Counted from the stretch's first letter, positions 36,654 to 45,655 are shown. The stretch: DNA of 64,000 nt from an uncultured Burkholderiaceae bacterium (GCA_934525625.1 CAKSZL010000003.1:1-64000), one strand, 5' to 3'. Notes: generated by a model not told the origin, from the sequence alone. Numbers and translations: made by a program.

Positions 36654-37178
36654 ATGATGTACGGCATGAAAAAGTACATCCCCATCTCCATGTCTGCCTG
36701 CCGCTTGCGGCGCGCAACGTTGCTGCTTGCCGCTTCCGTTCTGTGGCCGGCGGCTTTCGTGCCCGGTTTCGCGGCGGCCCAAGCGGCGTCCGATGCTTCG
36801 GCCACGCCCTCGAAGGAGTTTCCCATGAAGATACGCCTGGTCGTAGGCGAGCAGGCCGCGACGGCCACGCTGTACGACAACCCCACCGCCAGAGACTTCG
36901 CCTCGTTGCTGCCCTTGACCCTGACGATGACGGACTACGCCCGCATCGAACGCGTTTCCGACCTGCCGCGCAAGCTGTCCACCGCAGGCGCGCCGGAAGG
37001 CATGGCGCCCGAAGCGGGCGAACTGACGCACTACGCGCCGTGGGCGAACTTGGCGATTTTCATCGAACCGCGTTCGTATTCGCGCAGCCTGTTGCCGCTG
37101 GGCAAGGTGGAAGAGGGCTTGCCGGTGTTGGCCCGACCCGGGCCGTATCAAGTGCGTATAGAGCGCGTCGAGCCCTGA
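36654..37178 (+). CDS. secreted cyclophilin-like fold protein
   Basis: The C-terminal 120 residues (from KIRLVVGEQAATATLYDNPTARDF) match the bacterial cyclophilin-like fold family, small beta-barrels of unknown activity, with the typical ending GPYQVRIERVEP. The N-terminal part carries a hydrophobic signal segment (about 20-45, ending AAAQA), so the protein is likely exported. 174 residues; either of two ATGs (36654 or 36666) could be the start. The Tat-exported hydrolase gene follows 92 bp later on the same strand. Confidence 0.75.
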   Translation: MMYGMKKYIPISMSACRLRRATLLLAASVLWPAAFVPGFAAAQAASDASATPSKEFPMKIRLVVGEQAATATLYDNPTARDFASLLPLTLTMTDYARIERVSDLPRKLSTAGAPEGMAPEAGELTHYAPWANLAIFIEPRSYSRSLLPLGKVEEGLPVLARPGPYQVRIERVEP

Positions 37179-37270
37179 GCCAGGTATTACCTTGGCGTTC
37201 GAGCCAATACTGTTTGACGCAATCAATGAAAACCTCGGTATCGGCCGGCCTCGCATTGACGGAGAAAATC

Positions 37271-38386
37271 ATGAGTGAATCCAGCAGCAAGACCGCCAAC
37301 ATCGGTTTGGCGGCTTCCCGCAGAAGCTTCATCCAGGGCGTCGCGCTTGCAGGCTCGGCGGCGCTTCTTGCCGGCGGGGCCGGCCTGGTCCGGGCGGCGT
37401 CCACTACGACCATGGAGATAAACGGCATGCCATTGACGCAGGAATGGGACAAGACCTTCCCCAAAAGCGAAAACGTAGACCATCGCAAGGTTGGCTTCAC
37501 GAACCGCTACGGCATTACGCTGGCGGCCGATCTGTACCTGCCCAAGAACCGTGGCGGCGAAAGCTTGCCCGCCATCGTCGTCAGCGGCCCGTTCGGCGCG
37601 GTCAAGGAGCAGTCTTCGGGCCTGTACGCGCAGACCATGGCCGAGCGCGGATTCGCCGCGCTGGCCTTCGACCCTTCCTACACCGGCGAAAGCGGGGGCC
37701 AGCCGCGCAATGTGGCGTCGCCCGACATCAACACGGAAGACTTCAGCGCGGCGGTGGACTTCATCGGCCTGCTGCCCGAAGTGAACCGCGAGCGCATCGG
37801 CATTATCGGCATCTGCGGCTGGGGCGGCATGGCGCTGAACGCCGTCGCCGTGGACAAGCGCGTGAAAGCCGTCGCCGCCAGCACCATGTACGACATGACG
37901 CGGGTCATGTCCAAGGGCTACAACGACGGCGTGACCCTCGAACAGCGCACGCAGATGCTCGAAGAACTGGGCCGGCAACGCTGGAAGGATGCGCAAGCCG
38001 GCGCTCCCGCCTACCAGCCGCCGTATAACGAATTGCATGGCGGCGAGGCGCAGTTCCTGGTCGAATACCACGACTATTACCGCACGCCGCGCGGCTACCA
38101 CCCGCGAGCGGTCAACTCCGGCAACGCCTGGACGATCACCACGCCGCTGTCCTTCATGAACATGCCGCTACTCACCTACATCAAGGAAATCTCGCCGCGC
38201 CCGCTTCTGCTGATCCACGGCGAAAACGCCCACTCGCGCTATTTCAGCGAAACCGCCTACGAGGACGCGGCCGAACCGAAGGAATTGCTGATCGTTCCGG
38301 GCGCCAACCACGTCGATCTGTACGACCAGAAAGACAAGATTCCCTTCGACAAGTTGGCGGCGTTTTTTGGCGAGCATTTGAAGTAA
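37271..38386 (+). CDS. Tat-exported alpha/beta hydrolase with Cys at the nucleophile elbow
   Basis: Alpha/beta-hydrolase of the YcjY/dienelactone-hydrolase-like group. The N-terminus has a twin-arginine motif SRRSFIQG (about 22-29) followed by a hydrophobic stretch and A-X-A, so it should be exported folded through Tat. The nucleophile elbow reads GICGWGG, with Cys instead of Ser, as in dienelactone hydrolase; the acid is in IHGENAHSR and the His in PGANHVDLYD. 371 residues from ATG 37271, preceded by GGAGAA. A much longer frame upstream is a shadow. Substrate unknown. Confidence 0.83.
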   Translation: MSESSSKTANIGLAASRRSFIQGVALAGSAALLAGGAGLVRAASTTTMEINGMPLTQEWDKTFPKSENVDHRKVGFTNRYGITLAADLYLPKNRGGESLPAIVVSGPFGAVKEQSSGLYAQTMAERGFAALAFDPSYTGESGGQPRNVASPDINTEDFSAAVDFIGLLPEVNRERIGIIGICGWGGMALNAVAVDKRVKAVAASTMYDMTRVMSKGYNDGVTLEQRTQMLEELGRQRWKDAQAGAPAYQPPYNELHGGEAQFLVEYHDYYRTPRGYHPRAVNSGNAWTITTPLSFMNMPLLTYIKEISPRPLLLIHGENAHSRYFSETAYEDAAEPKELLIVPGANHVDLYDQKDKIPFDKLAAFFGEHLK

Positions 38387-38434
38387 ATATGGCCGGGGCC
38401 TGGTGGCGAGGCGCCGCAGGCCCGCGCCTAGCAA

Positions 38435-39340
38435 CTATTCCGGTAGCGGCATATTCAGGAACGAGTTGAAAATAGTCTGCCGGAACCAGATGTGGCCCGG
38501 TTCCAGGTGGTAGCGTTCGTGCCAGTATTGGCAGACGTCGTAAGAGGGCAGGGTGAAGGGCAGCTTGAGCACTTTCACCGAGGTGTCGCGCGCCAGCATG
38601 CGGCACACGCGCGTGGGCAGGACGGCCAGCAAATGGGTGGAGGTGATCATCTGCCCCATGCCCAGCAGCGACGGCACCCGCACCTTCACCTTGCGCGTCA
38701 GGCCGCGTTCCTCCAGCACCTTGTCCAAGTGCGCGTGCACTGTTGCCGGCGCATCCAGCGTGACGTATTCCTCGCCCAGGAATTGCTTCATGGACAGCTC
38801 GTCGTGCACGCGGGGGTGGTCGCGCCGGGCGACGCAGGCGTAGTGTTCCGTCAGCAGACGCTGCTGATAGATACCGCTGTGCAGTTCGGTGGGATAGCCG
38901 ATGGCGATGTCCACCTCGCCCGCTTCCAACTGCCTGCCGGTTTGCGGCCCCAAGTCGGTGCATTCCACGCGCAGGCCGGGCGCGATGCGGTCGAGCAAGG
39001 CCACCAGCTCGGGCAGCAGCGCCAGTTGCGCTACGTGGGCCAGGGCCACGCGGAAGCTGCGCGTGGAGCGGTCGGGATCGAAAGTGTCCGCCACGCCCTC
39101 GGGCGTGAGCAGCGCCAGCGCTTGCTCGATGCGCGGCAGCAGGCTTTCCAGGCGGGGCGTGGGCAGCATGCCTTCCGTAGTGCGCACGAACAAGGGGTCG
39201 GAAAAATGCTTGCGCAACTGGTTCAGCCGGATGCTGATGGACGGCTGGCTGAGGCCGACGTGCTCCACCGAGCGCGTGATGCTGCGCGTGCGATGGATTT
39301 CCTTGAGGATGAGCAGGTCGGATAGATCGAGAGTAGCCAT
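38435..39340 (-). CDS. LysR-type regulator of the gentisate operon
   Basis: NahR/NodD-like LysR activator. The helix-turn-helix is at about residues 15-50 (SITRSVEHVGLSQPSISIRLNQLRKHF) and the effector-binding domain follows from about 90. 301 residues from ATG 39340; an open frame upstream adds 21 unconserved codons. It is transcribed divergently from the fumarylpyruvate hydrolase-gentisate dioxygenase operon, the usual position of the local activator. The AT-rich gap (39380-39425) is the expected binding region. Confidence 0.88.
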   Translation of the reverse strand: MATLDLSDLLILKEIHRTRSITRSVEHVGLSQPSISIRLNQLRKHFSDPLFVRTTEGMLPTPRLESLLPRIEQALALLTPEGVADTFDPDRSTRSFRVALAHVAQLALLPELVALLDRIAPGLRVECTDLGPQTGRQLEAGEVDIAIGYPTELHSGIYQQRLLTEHYACVARRDHPRVHDELSMKQFLGEEYVTLDAPATVHAHLDKVLEERGLTRKVKVRVPSLLGMGQMITSTHLLAVLPTRVCRMLARDTSVKVLKLPFTLPSYDVCQYWHERYHLEPGHIWFRQTIFNSFLNMPLPE

Positions 39341-39486
39341 GGCGCGGACGAGGGGAGGCATCCACCAGAAGTGGAAACCGCCTACCATTATTGATGTAGA
39401 CAATTTTAATTATAGATAGTGCTTTATTGAAGAAATAACATCACGGGAAGACACTAACGGGCAATTGCATCAAGGAATCTTGCATC

Positions 39487-40344
39487 ATGCGTTTGTGCCG
39501 TTTCAACTCGAATCGCCTGGGCGTCGTCCAGGGCGAGGAAATCCTCGACGTGACCGAGGCGCTGGAAGTCTTGCCCGCCGTCAGGTATCCGCTGCCGGGC
39601 CACGACCCGCTGATCGCCCATCTGGACGAAGTGCGCGCGCGCATCGAACAGCTGCTGCCGTCGGCCCCGCGCTGCGCGCTGGCCGAGGCGGTGCTGCTCA
39701 GCCCCGTGGCCAGCCCCGGCAAGCTGGTGGCGGCGCCCGTGAATTACCGCAAGCATCTTGAAGAGGCGCGCGCCGACGCCCAGATTCACCACAACAACCA
39801 GGTGGCCGAGATACAGCGGGTAGGCCTGTTCTTGAAAGCCACCAGTTCGCTGGTGGGGCCTGGCCAGGGCGTGGCCCTGCGCCACACCGACCGGCGCAAC
39901 GACCACGAAATCGAGCTGGCGGTCATCATAGGCAAGGCCGGCACGCGCATTTCGCGCGACCAGGCCTGGGACCATATTGCCGGCTATTGCATAGGCCTGG
40001 ACATGACGGTGCGCGGCCCCGAAGAGCGCAGCCTGCGTAAATCGATAGACAGCTACAGCGTGCTGGGTCCCTGGCTGGTAACCGCCGACGAGATCGCCGA
40101 CCCGAACGCCATGGATTTCTGGCTGACGGTGAACGGCGAAGAACGCCAGCGCGCCAATACGCGCGATCTGGTCATCGGCATCGCCGAGCTTATCGAATTC
40201 ACCTCGGCCTTTTACACCTTGCATGAAGGCGATGTCCTGTACACCGGCACGCCGGAAGGCGTGGGCCCGGTGCATCCCGGCGACGTCATCCACGCGCACA
40301 TCGACGGCATAGGCGACATGCGCGTCGACGTGCGCAAGGCATAG
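39487..40344 (+). CDS. fumarylacetoacetate hydrolase family protein (probable fumarylpyruvate hydrolase)
   Basis: C-C bond hydrolase of the FAH family. The metal and catalytic segment is clear: DHEIELAVIIGKAGTRI, with acidic ligands, then GYCIGLDMTVRG, and the family ending GDVLYTGTPEGVGPVHPGDVI. 285 residues. It lies 13 bp before the gentisate dioxygenase gene, so cleaving fumarylpyruvate or directly maleylpyruvate to pyruvate plus the C4 acid is the best fit. First gene after the divergent LysR. Confidence 0.88.
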   Translation: MRLCRFNSNRLGVVQGEEILDVTEALEVLPAVRYPLPGHDPLIAHLDEVRARIEQLLPSAPRCALAEAVLLSPVASPGKLVAAPVNYRKHLEEARADAQIHHNNQVAEIQRVGLFLKATSSLVGPGQGVALRHTDRRNDHEIELAVIIGKAGTRISRDQAWDHIAGYCIGLDMTVRGPEERSLRKSIDSYSVLGPWLVTADEIADPNAMDFWLTVNGEERQRANTRDLVIGIAELIEFTSAFYTLHEGDVLYTGTPEGVGPVHPGDVIHAHIDGIGDMRVDVRKA

Positions 40345-40357
40345 CGGAGCAAGCATC

Positions 40358-41395
40358 ATGCAGACGGCCCAAGACGTCCAGAACCAGCGCCAGCGCTTCT
40401 ACGACAAAATCCATCCCGCCCACCTGACGCCTTTGTGGGAGGTGTTGCACGAGGTGGTCACGAAAACGCCCAAGACGCCTTGCCTGCCGCATCTGTGGAA
40501 ATGGGTCGACGTGCGCGGCTGGCTGCTCGAAGCGGGCGACATGATTACCGCGCAAGAGGCCGAGCGCCGGGTGCTGGTGCTGGAGAACCCCGGCCTGCGC
40601 GGCCAGACGCGTATTACGCACAGCCTGTACGCGGGCATGCAGTTGATACTGCCCGGCGAGGTGGCGCCCGCCCATCGGCATACGCAGTCGGCCTTGCGCT
40701 TCATCATGCAAGGGCAGGGGGCCTACACCGCCGTCAACGGCGAGAAAGTCACCATGAGTGTGGGCGACTTCGTCATCACGCCGTCATGGACGTTCCACGA
40801 CCACGGCAATCCGTCTTCCGAACCCATGATCTGGCTGGACGGCCTGGACGTGCCCATCGTCGAGCTACTGGACGCCCAGTTCATGGAAAGCGCGCAGGAG
40901 GCTTCCCAGGAAATCACGCTGGGCGCCCAGGTCAACTACGCCGAGTTCGGCAACACCATGAAGCCGGTGGCCTACGAGCCGCGCTCGCGCACCTCGCCCT
41001 TGTTCTGGTACCCATACGACCGCACCCGCGAGGCGCTGGAAACGCTGAAGCGGCATGGCGGCCCGCATCCGTGCTGGGGCCACAAGCTGCAATACACCAA
41101 TCCGGCGACGGGCAGCTGGGCCATGCCCTCCATCGGCACCTTCATGCAATTGCTGCCGGCCGGTTTTCAAGGCAAGGCGTATCGCTCCACCGACTCCACC
41201 GTGTATGCGGTCGTCGAAGGCGCGGGCCGATGCATCATCGGCGATCAAGCCCTGGCGTTCGGGCCCAAGGACGTTTTCGTCTGCCCCTCGTGGATGCCGT
41301 ATCGGCTGGAGGCCGACAGCGACGCCGTGTTGTTCAGCTATTCCGACAGGCCAGTGCAGCAGGCGCTGGATTTATGGCGCGAAGCCTTGGGCTGA
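40358..41395 (+). CDS. gentisate 1,2-dioxygenase
   Basis: Bicupin Fe(II) ring-cleavage dioxygenase turning gentisate into maleylpyruvate. In the first cupin the iron ligands are H106 and H108 (PAHRHTQSALRF) and H147 (TFHDHGN). WVDVRGWLLEAGD and the second cupin (from about residue 265, FQGKAYRSTDSTVYAVVEG) complete the family picture. 345 residues, close to the known enzymes. Second gene of the operon; a binding-protein gene follows. No maleylpyruvate isomerase lies in the operon, so maleylpyruvate may be hydrolysed directly. Confidence 0.9.
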   Translation: MQTAQDVQNQRQRFYDKIHPAHLTPLWEVLHEVVTKTPKTPCLPHLWKWVDVRGWLLEAGDMITAQEAERRVLVLENPGLRGQTRITHSLYAGMQLILPGEVAPAHRHTQSALRFIMQGQGAYTAVNGEKVTMSVGDFVITPSWTFHDHGNPSSEPMIWLDGLDVPIVELLDAQFMESAQEASQEITLGAQVNYAEFGNTMKPVAYEPRSRTSPLFWYPYDRTREALETLKRHGGPHPCWGHKLQYTNPATGSWAMPSIGTFMQLLPAGFQGKAYRSTDSTVYAVVEGAGRCIIGDQALAFGPKDVFVCPSWMPYRLEADSDAVLFSYSDRPVQQALDLWREALG

Positions 41396-41496
41396 TCGCG
41401 CGGGAAGGGCGCGCGTGGAGGCTGCGCGCCGTGCGGTGTGGGTAGAGCAATCAAGACTCATCAACAATCACTATAAGTGTGAAGGAGCAAGCAATC

Positions 41497-42666
41497 ATGA
41501 AAGCGTTCAACAAGTGGAGCGCGGCGTTGGCCTTGTCCGCCTGCGCCATGGCGGTGCAGGCGCAGCAGCCGCTGAAAATAGGTTTCATCGGCACTTTGTC
41601 GACGCCGGCCGGCTATCTGGGCGAAGACGAGCGCGATGCCTTTTTGCTGGCGATAAAGCAGGGCGGCGGCAAGTTGGGCGGCGTTCCGGTAGAGCTGGTG
41701 GTCGAGGACGACGGCTTGAAACCCGCGACCGGCAAGCAGACGGCCGAGAAAATGCTGCAAGATGGCATACGCGTCTTTACCGGCATCAACTTCTCCAACG
41801 TGCTGATGGCCGTCGTGCCCAGCGTGGTGAAGGAGGGCGGTTTCTACATCAGCCTGAACCCCGGGCCTTCGGTGTATGCCGGCAAAGGCTGCAACGAGAA
41901 CTTCTTCGCGGCGGCTTTCCAGAACGACTCCCACAGCGATACGGCGGGCATGGCCGCCAACGAAGTCGGCATCAAGAAGATCGTGCTGGTTAGCGCGGCC
42001 TACCAGGCCGGGCGCGATTCCTTGAACGGCTTCAAGCGCGAGTTCAAGGGCGAAGTGCTGTCCGAAATCTACACCAAGCTTGACCAGTCCGACTTCTCGG
42101 TCGAACTGGCGCGCATCCGTTCGCTGAAACCCGACGGCGTGTTCCAGTTCCTGCCCGGCGGCAGCGGCATCAACTTCTCCAAGCAGTTCGCCAACTCGGG
42201 CCTGGGCAAGGACATCAAGATGGTCACCACCATCGCCCTGGACGACCGCACCCTGGGCGCCATCGGCGACGCGGCCGAAGGCTATTACCTGAGCGCGCTG
42301 TGGACCATTCACGACGACAACCCCGCCAACAAGGCCTTCGTCGAAGCCTTCGAAAAGGAATACAAGCGCCGGCCCACCTCGTACGCCGCAACGGCTTACG
42401 ACACCGCACAATTGATCGCCTCGGCGCTAAAGGTATCGGGCCCCGACGTAATGGGCAACGCGGACGCCTTCCGCAACGCCTTGCGCAAAGCCGATTTCAA
42501 CAGTATTCGCGGCAAGCTCAGCCTGGGCAAGAACCAGTTCCCGCGCCAGGACTGGCAACTGGTGCAGATCGTGCGCAACGACGCCGGCAAGCTGGACTAC
42601 AAGCCGATCAAGACGCTGGTGGAAAACCATGGGGATGTCTATGCGTCGGAATGCCGGATGAAGTAG
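41497..42666 (+). CDS. ABC transporter substrate-binding protein linked to gentisate operon
   Basis: Periplasmic binding protein of the branched-chain amino acid type (Peripla_BP_6). A signal peptide ends near residue 20 (AMAVQA-QQP); the mature part shows IGFIGTLSTPAGYLGEDERDAFLLAIKQGGGKLGG. 389 residues from ATG 41497, preceded by AAGGAG. The gap of 101 bp after the dioxygenase gene and same orientation suggest cotranscription and an aromatic-acid ligand. Permease and ATPase genes are absent nearby. Confidence 0.87.
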   Translation: MKAFNKWSAALALSACAMAVQAQQPLKIGFIGTLSTPAGYLGEDERDAFLLAIKQGGGKLGGVPVELVVEDDGLKPATGKQTAEKMLQDGIRVFTGINFSNVLMAVVPSVVKEGGFYISLNPGPSVYAGKGCNENFFAAAFQNDSHSDTAGMAANEVGIKKIVLVSAAYQAGRDSLNGFKREFKGEVLSEIYTKLDQSDFSVELARIRSLKPDGVFQFLPGGSGINFSKQFANSGLGKDIKMVTTIALDDRTLGAIGDAAEGYYLSALWTIHDDNPANKAFVEAFEKEYKRRPTSYAATAYDTAQLIASALKVSGPDVMGNADAFRNALRKADFNSIRGKLSLGKNQFPRQDWQLVQIVRNDAGKLDYKPIKTLVENHGDVYASECRMK

Positions 42667-42683
42667 CGACAATTCGCCAACAA

Positions 42684-42794
42684 CTAATTTTCACTAGTTT
42701 GCAAAGCCCTCTTGGGAGTAGTCAGCCGCACTATCTCCTGGGGGGTAAAGCCTAAATCCCGAAGTATTTCCGTGTTGTGCTCCCCGATATACTG
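42684..42794 (-). pseudogene. 3' remnant of a CaiB/BaiF CoA-transferase gene
   Basis: On the minus strand the frame from 42794 to the TAG at 42684 reads QYIGEHNTEILRDLGFTPQE and on to a 36-residue end, which matches the C-terminal helix of family III CoA transferases (pattern GEHT-EIL-LG). A stop codon lies four codons upstream of the matching part and no start follows, so only the tail remains. It sits just after the gentisate-linked binding-protein gene and in the opposite direction. Signs of a deleted neighbour gene. Confidence 0.65.
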
Positions 42795-42844
42795 TCTTCT
42801 TATTCAATCCTTCACGTTCCACATCAGCCAACGAGAGCATTTTC

Positions 42845-43261
42845 ATGAAATCATGGTTAGCGGCGGCAGCCTTGTCGGCCACTTCGTTTGTTGCGCATGC
42901 TTCCGGCACCGCGATTACGGTGTATCAAGACCCAAACTGTGGCTGCTGCTCGGGCTGGGTCGAACACATGCGGGACGCCGGCTTCGAAGTAACCGCCGTC
43001 AAAACCACCCAGATGGCGGCGATCAAGCAAAAACTGGGCGTGCCGGCCGAGCTGGGTTCGTGCCATACCGGGGTCGTAGAGGGTTCGGGGCAACTCATCG
43101 AAGGCCACGTGCCTGCCAGCGCGGTTCACAAACTGCTGGCCGATCCTTCCGTAAAAGGCGTTTCAGCGCCCGGCATGCCCACGAACGCGCCGGGCATGGG
43201 CCAGCTCGACGGCAATCTGGTCACGGTGGACTTTTCCGGCCGGCCGTTTTCCCGCGATTGA
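42845..43261 (+). CDS. DUF411 family periplasmic metal-binding protein
   Basis: Exported protein of the DUF411 family, often found with copper resistance genes. The signal peptide (1-19) ends in AHA, and the mature chain begins GTAITVYQDPNCGCCSGWVEHM, where the CGCC motif is the expected metal or redox site; a further Cys-His pair is in LGSCHTGVVEG. 138 residues. Function is not established for the family; metal binding is inferred from the cysteines. It is alone here, with 166 bp to the convergent toxin gene. Confidence 0.85.
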   Translation: MKSWLAAAALSATSFVAHASGTAITVYQDPNCGCCSGWVEHMRDAGFEVTAVKTTQMAAIKQKLGVPAELGSCHTGVVEGSGQLIEGHVPASAVHKLLADPSVKGVSAPGMPTNAPGMGQLDGNLVTVDFSGRPFSRD

Positions 43262-43427
43262 AAAGGCGATTGCGTCGCCAAGATCGACATGGCGTGCCGA
43301 GATCGGCGGTCAGATTTTGATGTTTGGATAGACGAGAAAGCGGTGATCCTCTGCTTTCCATATCTATTACTTTACATAATATACATTATGCGTGTTTTAT
43401 AACGGTAATCCTTCCGCCTGTATCGCA

Positions 43428-43709
43428 TCAACGCTTGGCGGCTGCAACGTAGGCCGCATTGCGTTCGCGCTTGCCTATGGCGACAACGATTACGGCGACC
43501 TCCATATCGCGTACCTCATAAACCAACCGGTAGCCACTGGATTTCAGCTTGATTTTGTAGCGGTCGGCGTGGCCCAACAACTTGGCAGCGGGCACGCGAG
43601 GGTCTCGTACACGTTCAGTGAGTTTTTTCTTGAATTGCTCGCGCAACGTGCCGTCGAGCTTGTGCCACTCTTTCAAGGCTTCGTCTTTGAACTTCAGCTT
43701 ATAGGTCAT
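43428..43709 (-). CDS. RelE-type toxin
   Basis: Predicted ribosome-dependent mRNA interferase of the RelE/ParE fold. The 93 residues start MTYKLKFKDEALKEWHKLD and contain RVPAAKLLGHADRYKIKLKSSGYRLVYEV, the core beta strands with the basic and Tyr residues of RelE active sites. The start at ATG 43709 overlaps the antitoxin stop by 11 bases, giving translational coupling. Second gene of the pair. Confidence 0.88.
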   Translation of the reverse strand: MTYKLKFKDEALKEWHKLDGTLREQFKKKLTERVRDPRVPAAKLLGHADRYKIKLKSSGYRLVYEVRDMEVAVIVVAIGKRERNAAYVAAAKR

Positions 43710-43947
43710 CCAGCGAGACCTCGATTTCCGCTTGAGCCTGACGGGCATCAGCGACAGCGTTCAGTTCCAGGTCTTCCAGACGGTTCAGCAAGGCTTCATA
43801 GGCCTTTGCAGGGACGCAATAGAACGCAGGCTCGTTGCGGTTGAGGATGGCTACGGGGAACCCTTCGCCTGCCGCTACGGTGCCCATAGGGTTGCGCTTG
43901 AGTTCGGAAACACTGGCTGTTGTTTCAGCAAGAAGGGTATGGGCCAT
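43699..43947 (-). CDS. RelB/Phd-type antitoxin
   Basis: Antitoxin for the RelE-like toxin; binds DNA with its N-terminal half and neutralises the toxin with its C-terminal tail. The 82 residues read TASVSELKRNPMGTVAAGEGFPVAILNRNEPAFYCVPA, the Phd/YefM-like fold, followed by an acidic helix ending SLDDL. GAGGAG precedes the ATG. It is first in the operon and probably autoregulates through the 121-bp upstream region. Confidence 0.88.
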   Translation of the reverse strand: MAHTLLAETTASVSELKRNPMGTVAAGEGFPVAILNRNEPAFYCVPAKAYEALLNRLEDLELNAVADARQAQAEIEVSLDDL

Positions 43948-44068
43948 GTGGAGACTCCTCGGGGAACATCACTAAAAGTCCTAATACTAGCCCCTTTAAT
44001 AGCATCTTTCAATGTACGATGCCCTCTCCCCGCCGATACGACAAGGTGCCGGGAATACATATGGGCGC

Positions 44069-44938
44069 TCATGCCTGCGGCAACGGAATAAACGTCTCGT
44101 TGTCGTACGGCGGCAGCTTGAAGCGGCCGGCTTGCCAGTCGGCCTTGGCTTGTTCGATGCGCTCTTTGCTGGACGACACGAAGTTCCACCATATGTGTCT
44201 GGTACCCAGCGGTTCGCCGCCCAGCAGCATCAATTGCGCGTTTTCCGTCGTGTGCAGCGCGCCGTGGGCTTCGGGTGCAAACACCAGCATCTGGCCGGCC
44301 TGGTAGCGTTGGCCGTCGTATTCGACCTGGCCGCCGGCGATATAGCAGGCGCGTTCCGTGTGGCCTTCGGGCAATGGCACCCGCGCGCCGCCGGCGGACT
44401 GCACGTGCACGTAAAACAAAGGGGAACACACCGGCGCCGGGCTTTGGCGGCCGTAGGCGCTGCCGGCGATGAGCCGGCCCTGCCACCCCGCTTCGTCGAA
44501 AACCGGCAAGGCGTCGGGCGGCATGTGCTCGAAACTGGGCGGGTCTTCCTCGTTGGCCTCGGGCAAGGCTACCCAGGCCTGGATGCCGTCAATGACGCCG
44601 CCGTTTTTGCGCATGCCGTCGAAGCGTTCGGAATGGCTGATGCCCGAGCCGGCCATCATCCAGTTCAGCGCGCCGGGGCGGATGACTTGCTCTACGCCCA
44701 GACTGTCGCGATGCGTCATTTCGCCCTGGAACAGATAGGTGACAGTGGCCAAGCCGATGTGCGGGTGCGGGCGCACGTCCAGTTCCATCGGCACCGGCGC
44801 GGGCAGCGTATGCGGGCCCATGCGGTCGAAAAAGACGAAGGGGCCGACTGTGCGGCGCTGGCGGAACGGCAGCACCCTGCCCACCTCGAAACCGCCGCCC
44901 AGGTCGTGGGGTCGCGTTTCTATGACGATATCCAGCAT
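44069..44938 (-). CDS. pirin family protein
   Basis: Bicupin pirin. The N-terminal metal site is visible in RPHPHIGLATVTYLFQGEMTHRD and GSGISHSER, with histidines and a Glu. Several bacterial pirins open quercetin or act as redox-sensitive partners, but the substrate here is unknown. 289 residues from ATG 44938, after a weak site AAGGTG. The C-terminal stretch ends with FVSSSKERIEQAKADWQAGRF, also typical of the family. Isolated gene. Confidence 0.9.
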   Translation of the reverse strand: MLDIVIETRPHDLGGGFEVGRVLPFRQRRTVGPFVFFDRMGPHTLPAPVPMELDVRPHPHIGLATVTYLFQGEMTHRDSLGVEQVIRPGALNWMMAGSGISHSERFDGMRKNGGVIDGIQAWVALPEANEEDPPSFEHMPPDALPVFDEAGWQGRLIAGSAYGRQSPAPVCSPLFYVHVQSAGGARVPLPEGHTERACYIAGGQVEYDGQRYQAGQMLVFAPEAHGALHTTENAQLMLLGGEPLGTRHIWWNFVSSSKERIEQAKADWQAGRFKLPPYDNETFIPLPQA

Positions 44939-45154
44939 GTTGTGCACCTTTCTTGCAAGGAGGGACGGCAGCACCGTCATAAGACTACATTCGGCGGACG
45001 GCGCCACGCGCCCTGTTTTTGTAAGCCGCTAACCAATACACACTATGTTTAATCCACTTTTTATTAGACCTCAGTTATAGTTGCAATCCTTTTGCAACAC
45101 CCCGCGTCGCCTTTTTATCCTGGTTTTGCGGTTTTTTCCGTTAGGAGCCTTTCC

Positions 45155-45655
45155 ATGCTCTCCATTCGCTACTCGAAAGTCCTGCTGCTTGCGGCTATCG
45201 CCTTGTTCGCCTCGCTGGTTGCTTTCGGCAACATCACCGATTACGACACCAATTTCGCGTTCGTGCATCACGTCTTCCAGATGGACACGATTTTCCCGGA
45301 TGCCAGCATCAAGTGGCGCGCCATCGAAAGCCCCTTCATCCAGCACGCCGGCTATATCTTCATCATCGCGCTGGAAACGCTGACGGCCATTCTGTGCTGG
45401 ATCGGCGCCTTCCGTCTACTGGGCCATGTCAAGCGCAGCGGCCGCGAGTTCAACCGCGCCAAGTGCCTGGGCGTAGCCGGCCTGACGCTGGGTTTCCTGG
45501 TGTGGCAGGTGGGCTTCATGTCGGTGGGCGGCGAATGGTTCGGCATGTGGATGTCCAAGCAGTGGAACGGCGTGCCCGACGCTTTCCGCTTCTTCATCAC
45601 CATCGGCGTCGTGCTGCTGTACCTGGTGCAGCGCGACGACGACCTGGAAGCCTAA
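45155..45655 (+). CDS. DUF2165 membrane protein
   Basis: Small integral membrane protein of the DUF2165 family, 166 residues with four hydrophobic segments: about 8-25, 66-84, 105-124 and 141-158. FGNITDYDTNFAFVHHVFQMD in the first loop and VGGEWFGMWMSKQWNG in the last are conserved family features. AGGAG stands seven bases before the ATG. Function unknown. Confidence 0.87.
   Translation: MLSIRYSKVLLLAAIALFASLVAFGNITDYDTNFAFVHHVFQMDTIFPDASIKWRAIESPFIQHAGYIFIIALETLTAILCWIGAFRLLGHVKRSGREFNRAKCLGVAGLTLGFLVWQVGFMSVGGEWFGMWMSKQWNGVPDAFRFFITIGVVLLYLVQRDDDLEA

Noticed and set aside
43375..43390. CATAAT-ATAC-ATTATG palindrome as an operator
   Set aside because: It lies downstream of both neighbouring genes, so a regulatory role is unlikely; AT-rich short palindromes arise easily.
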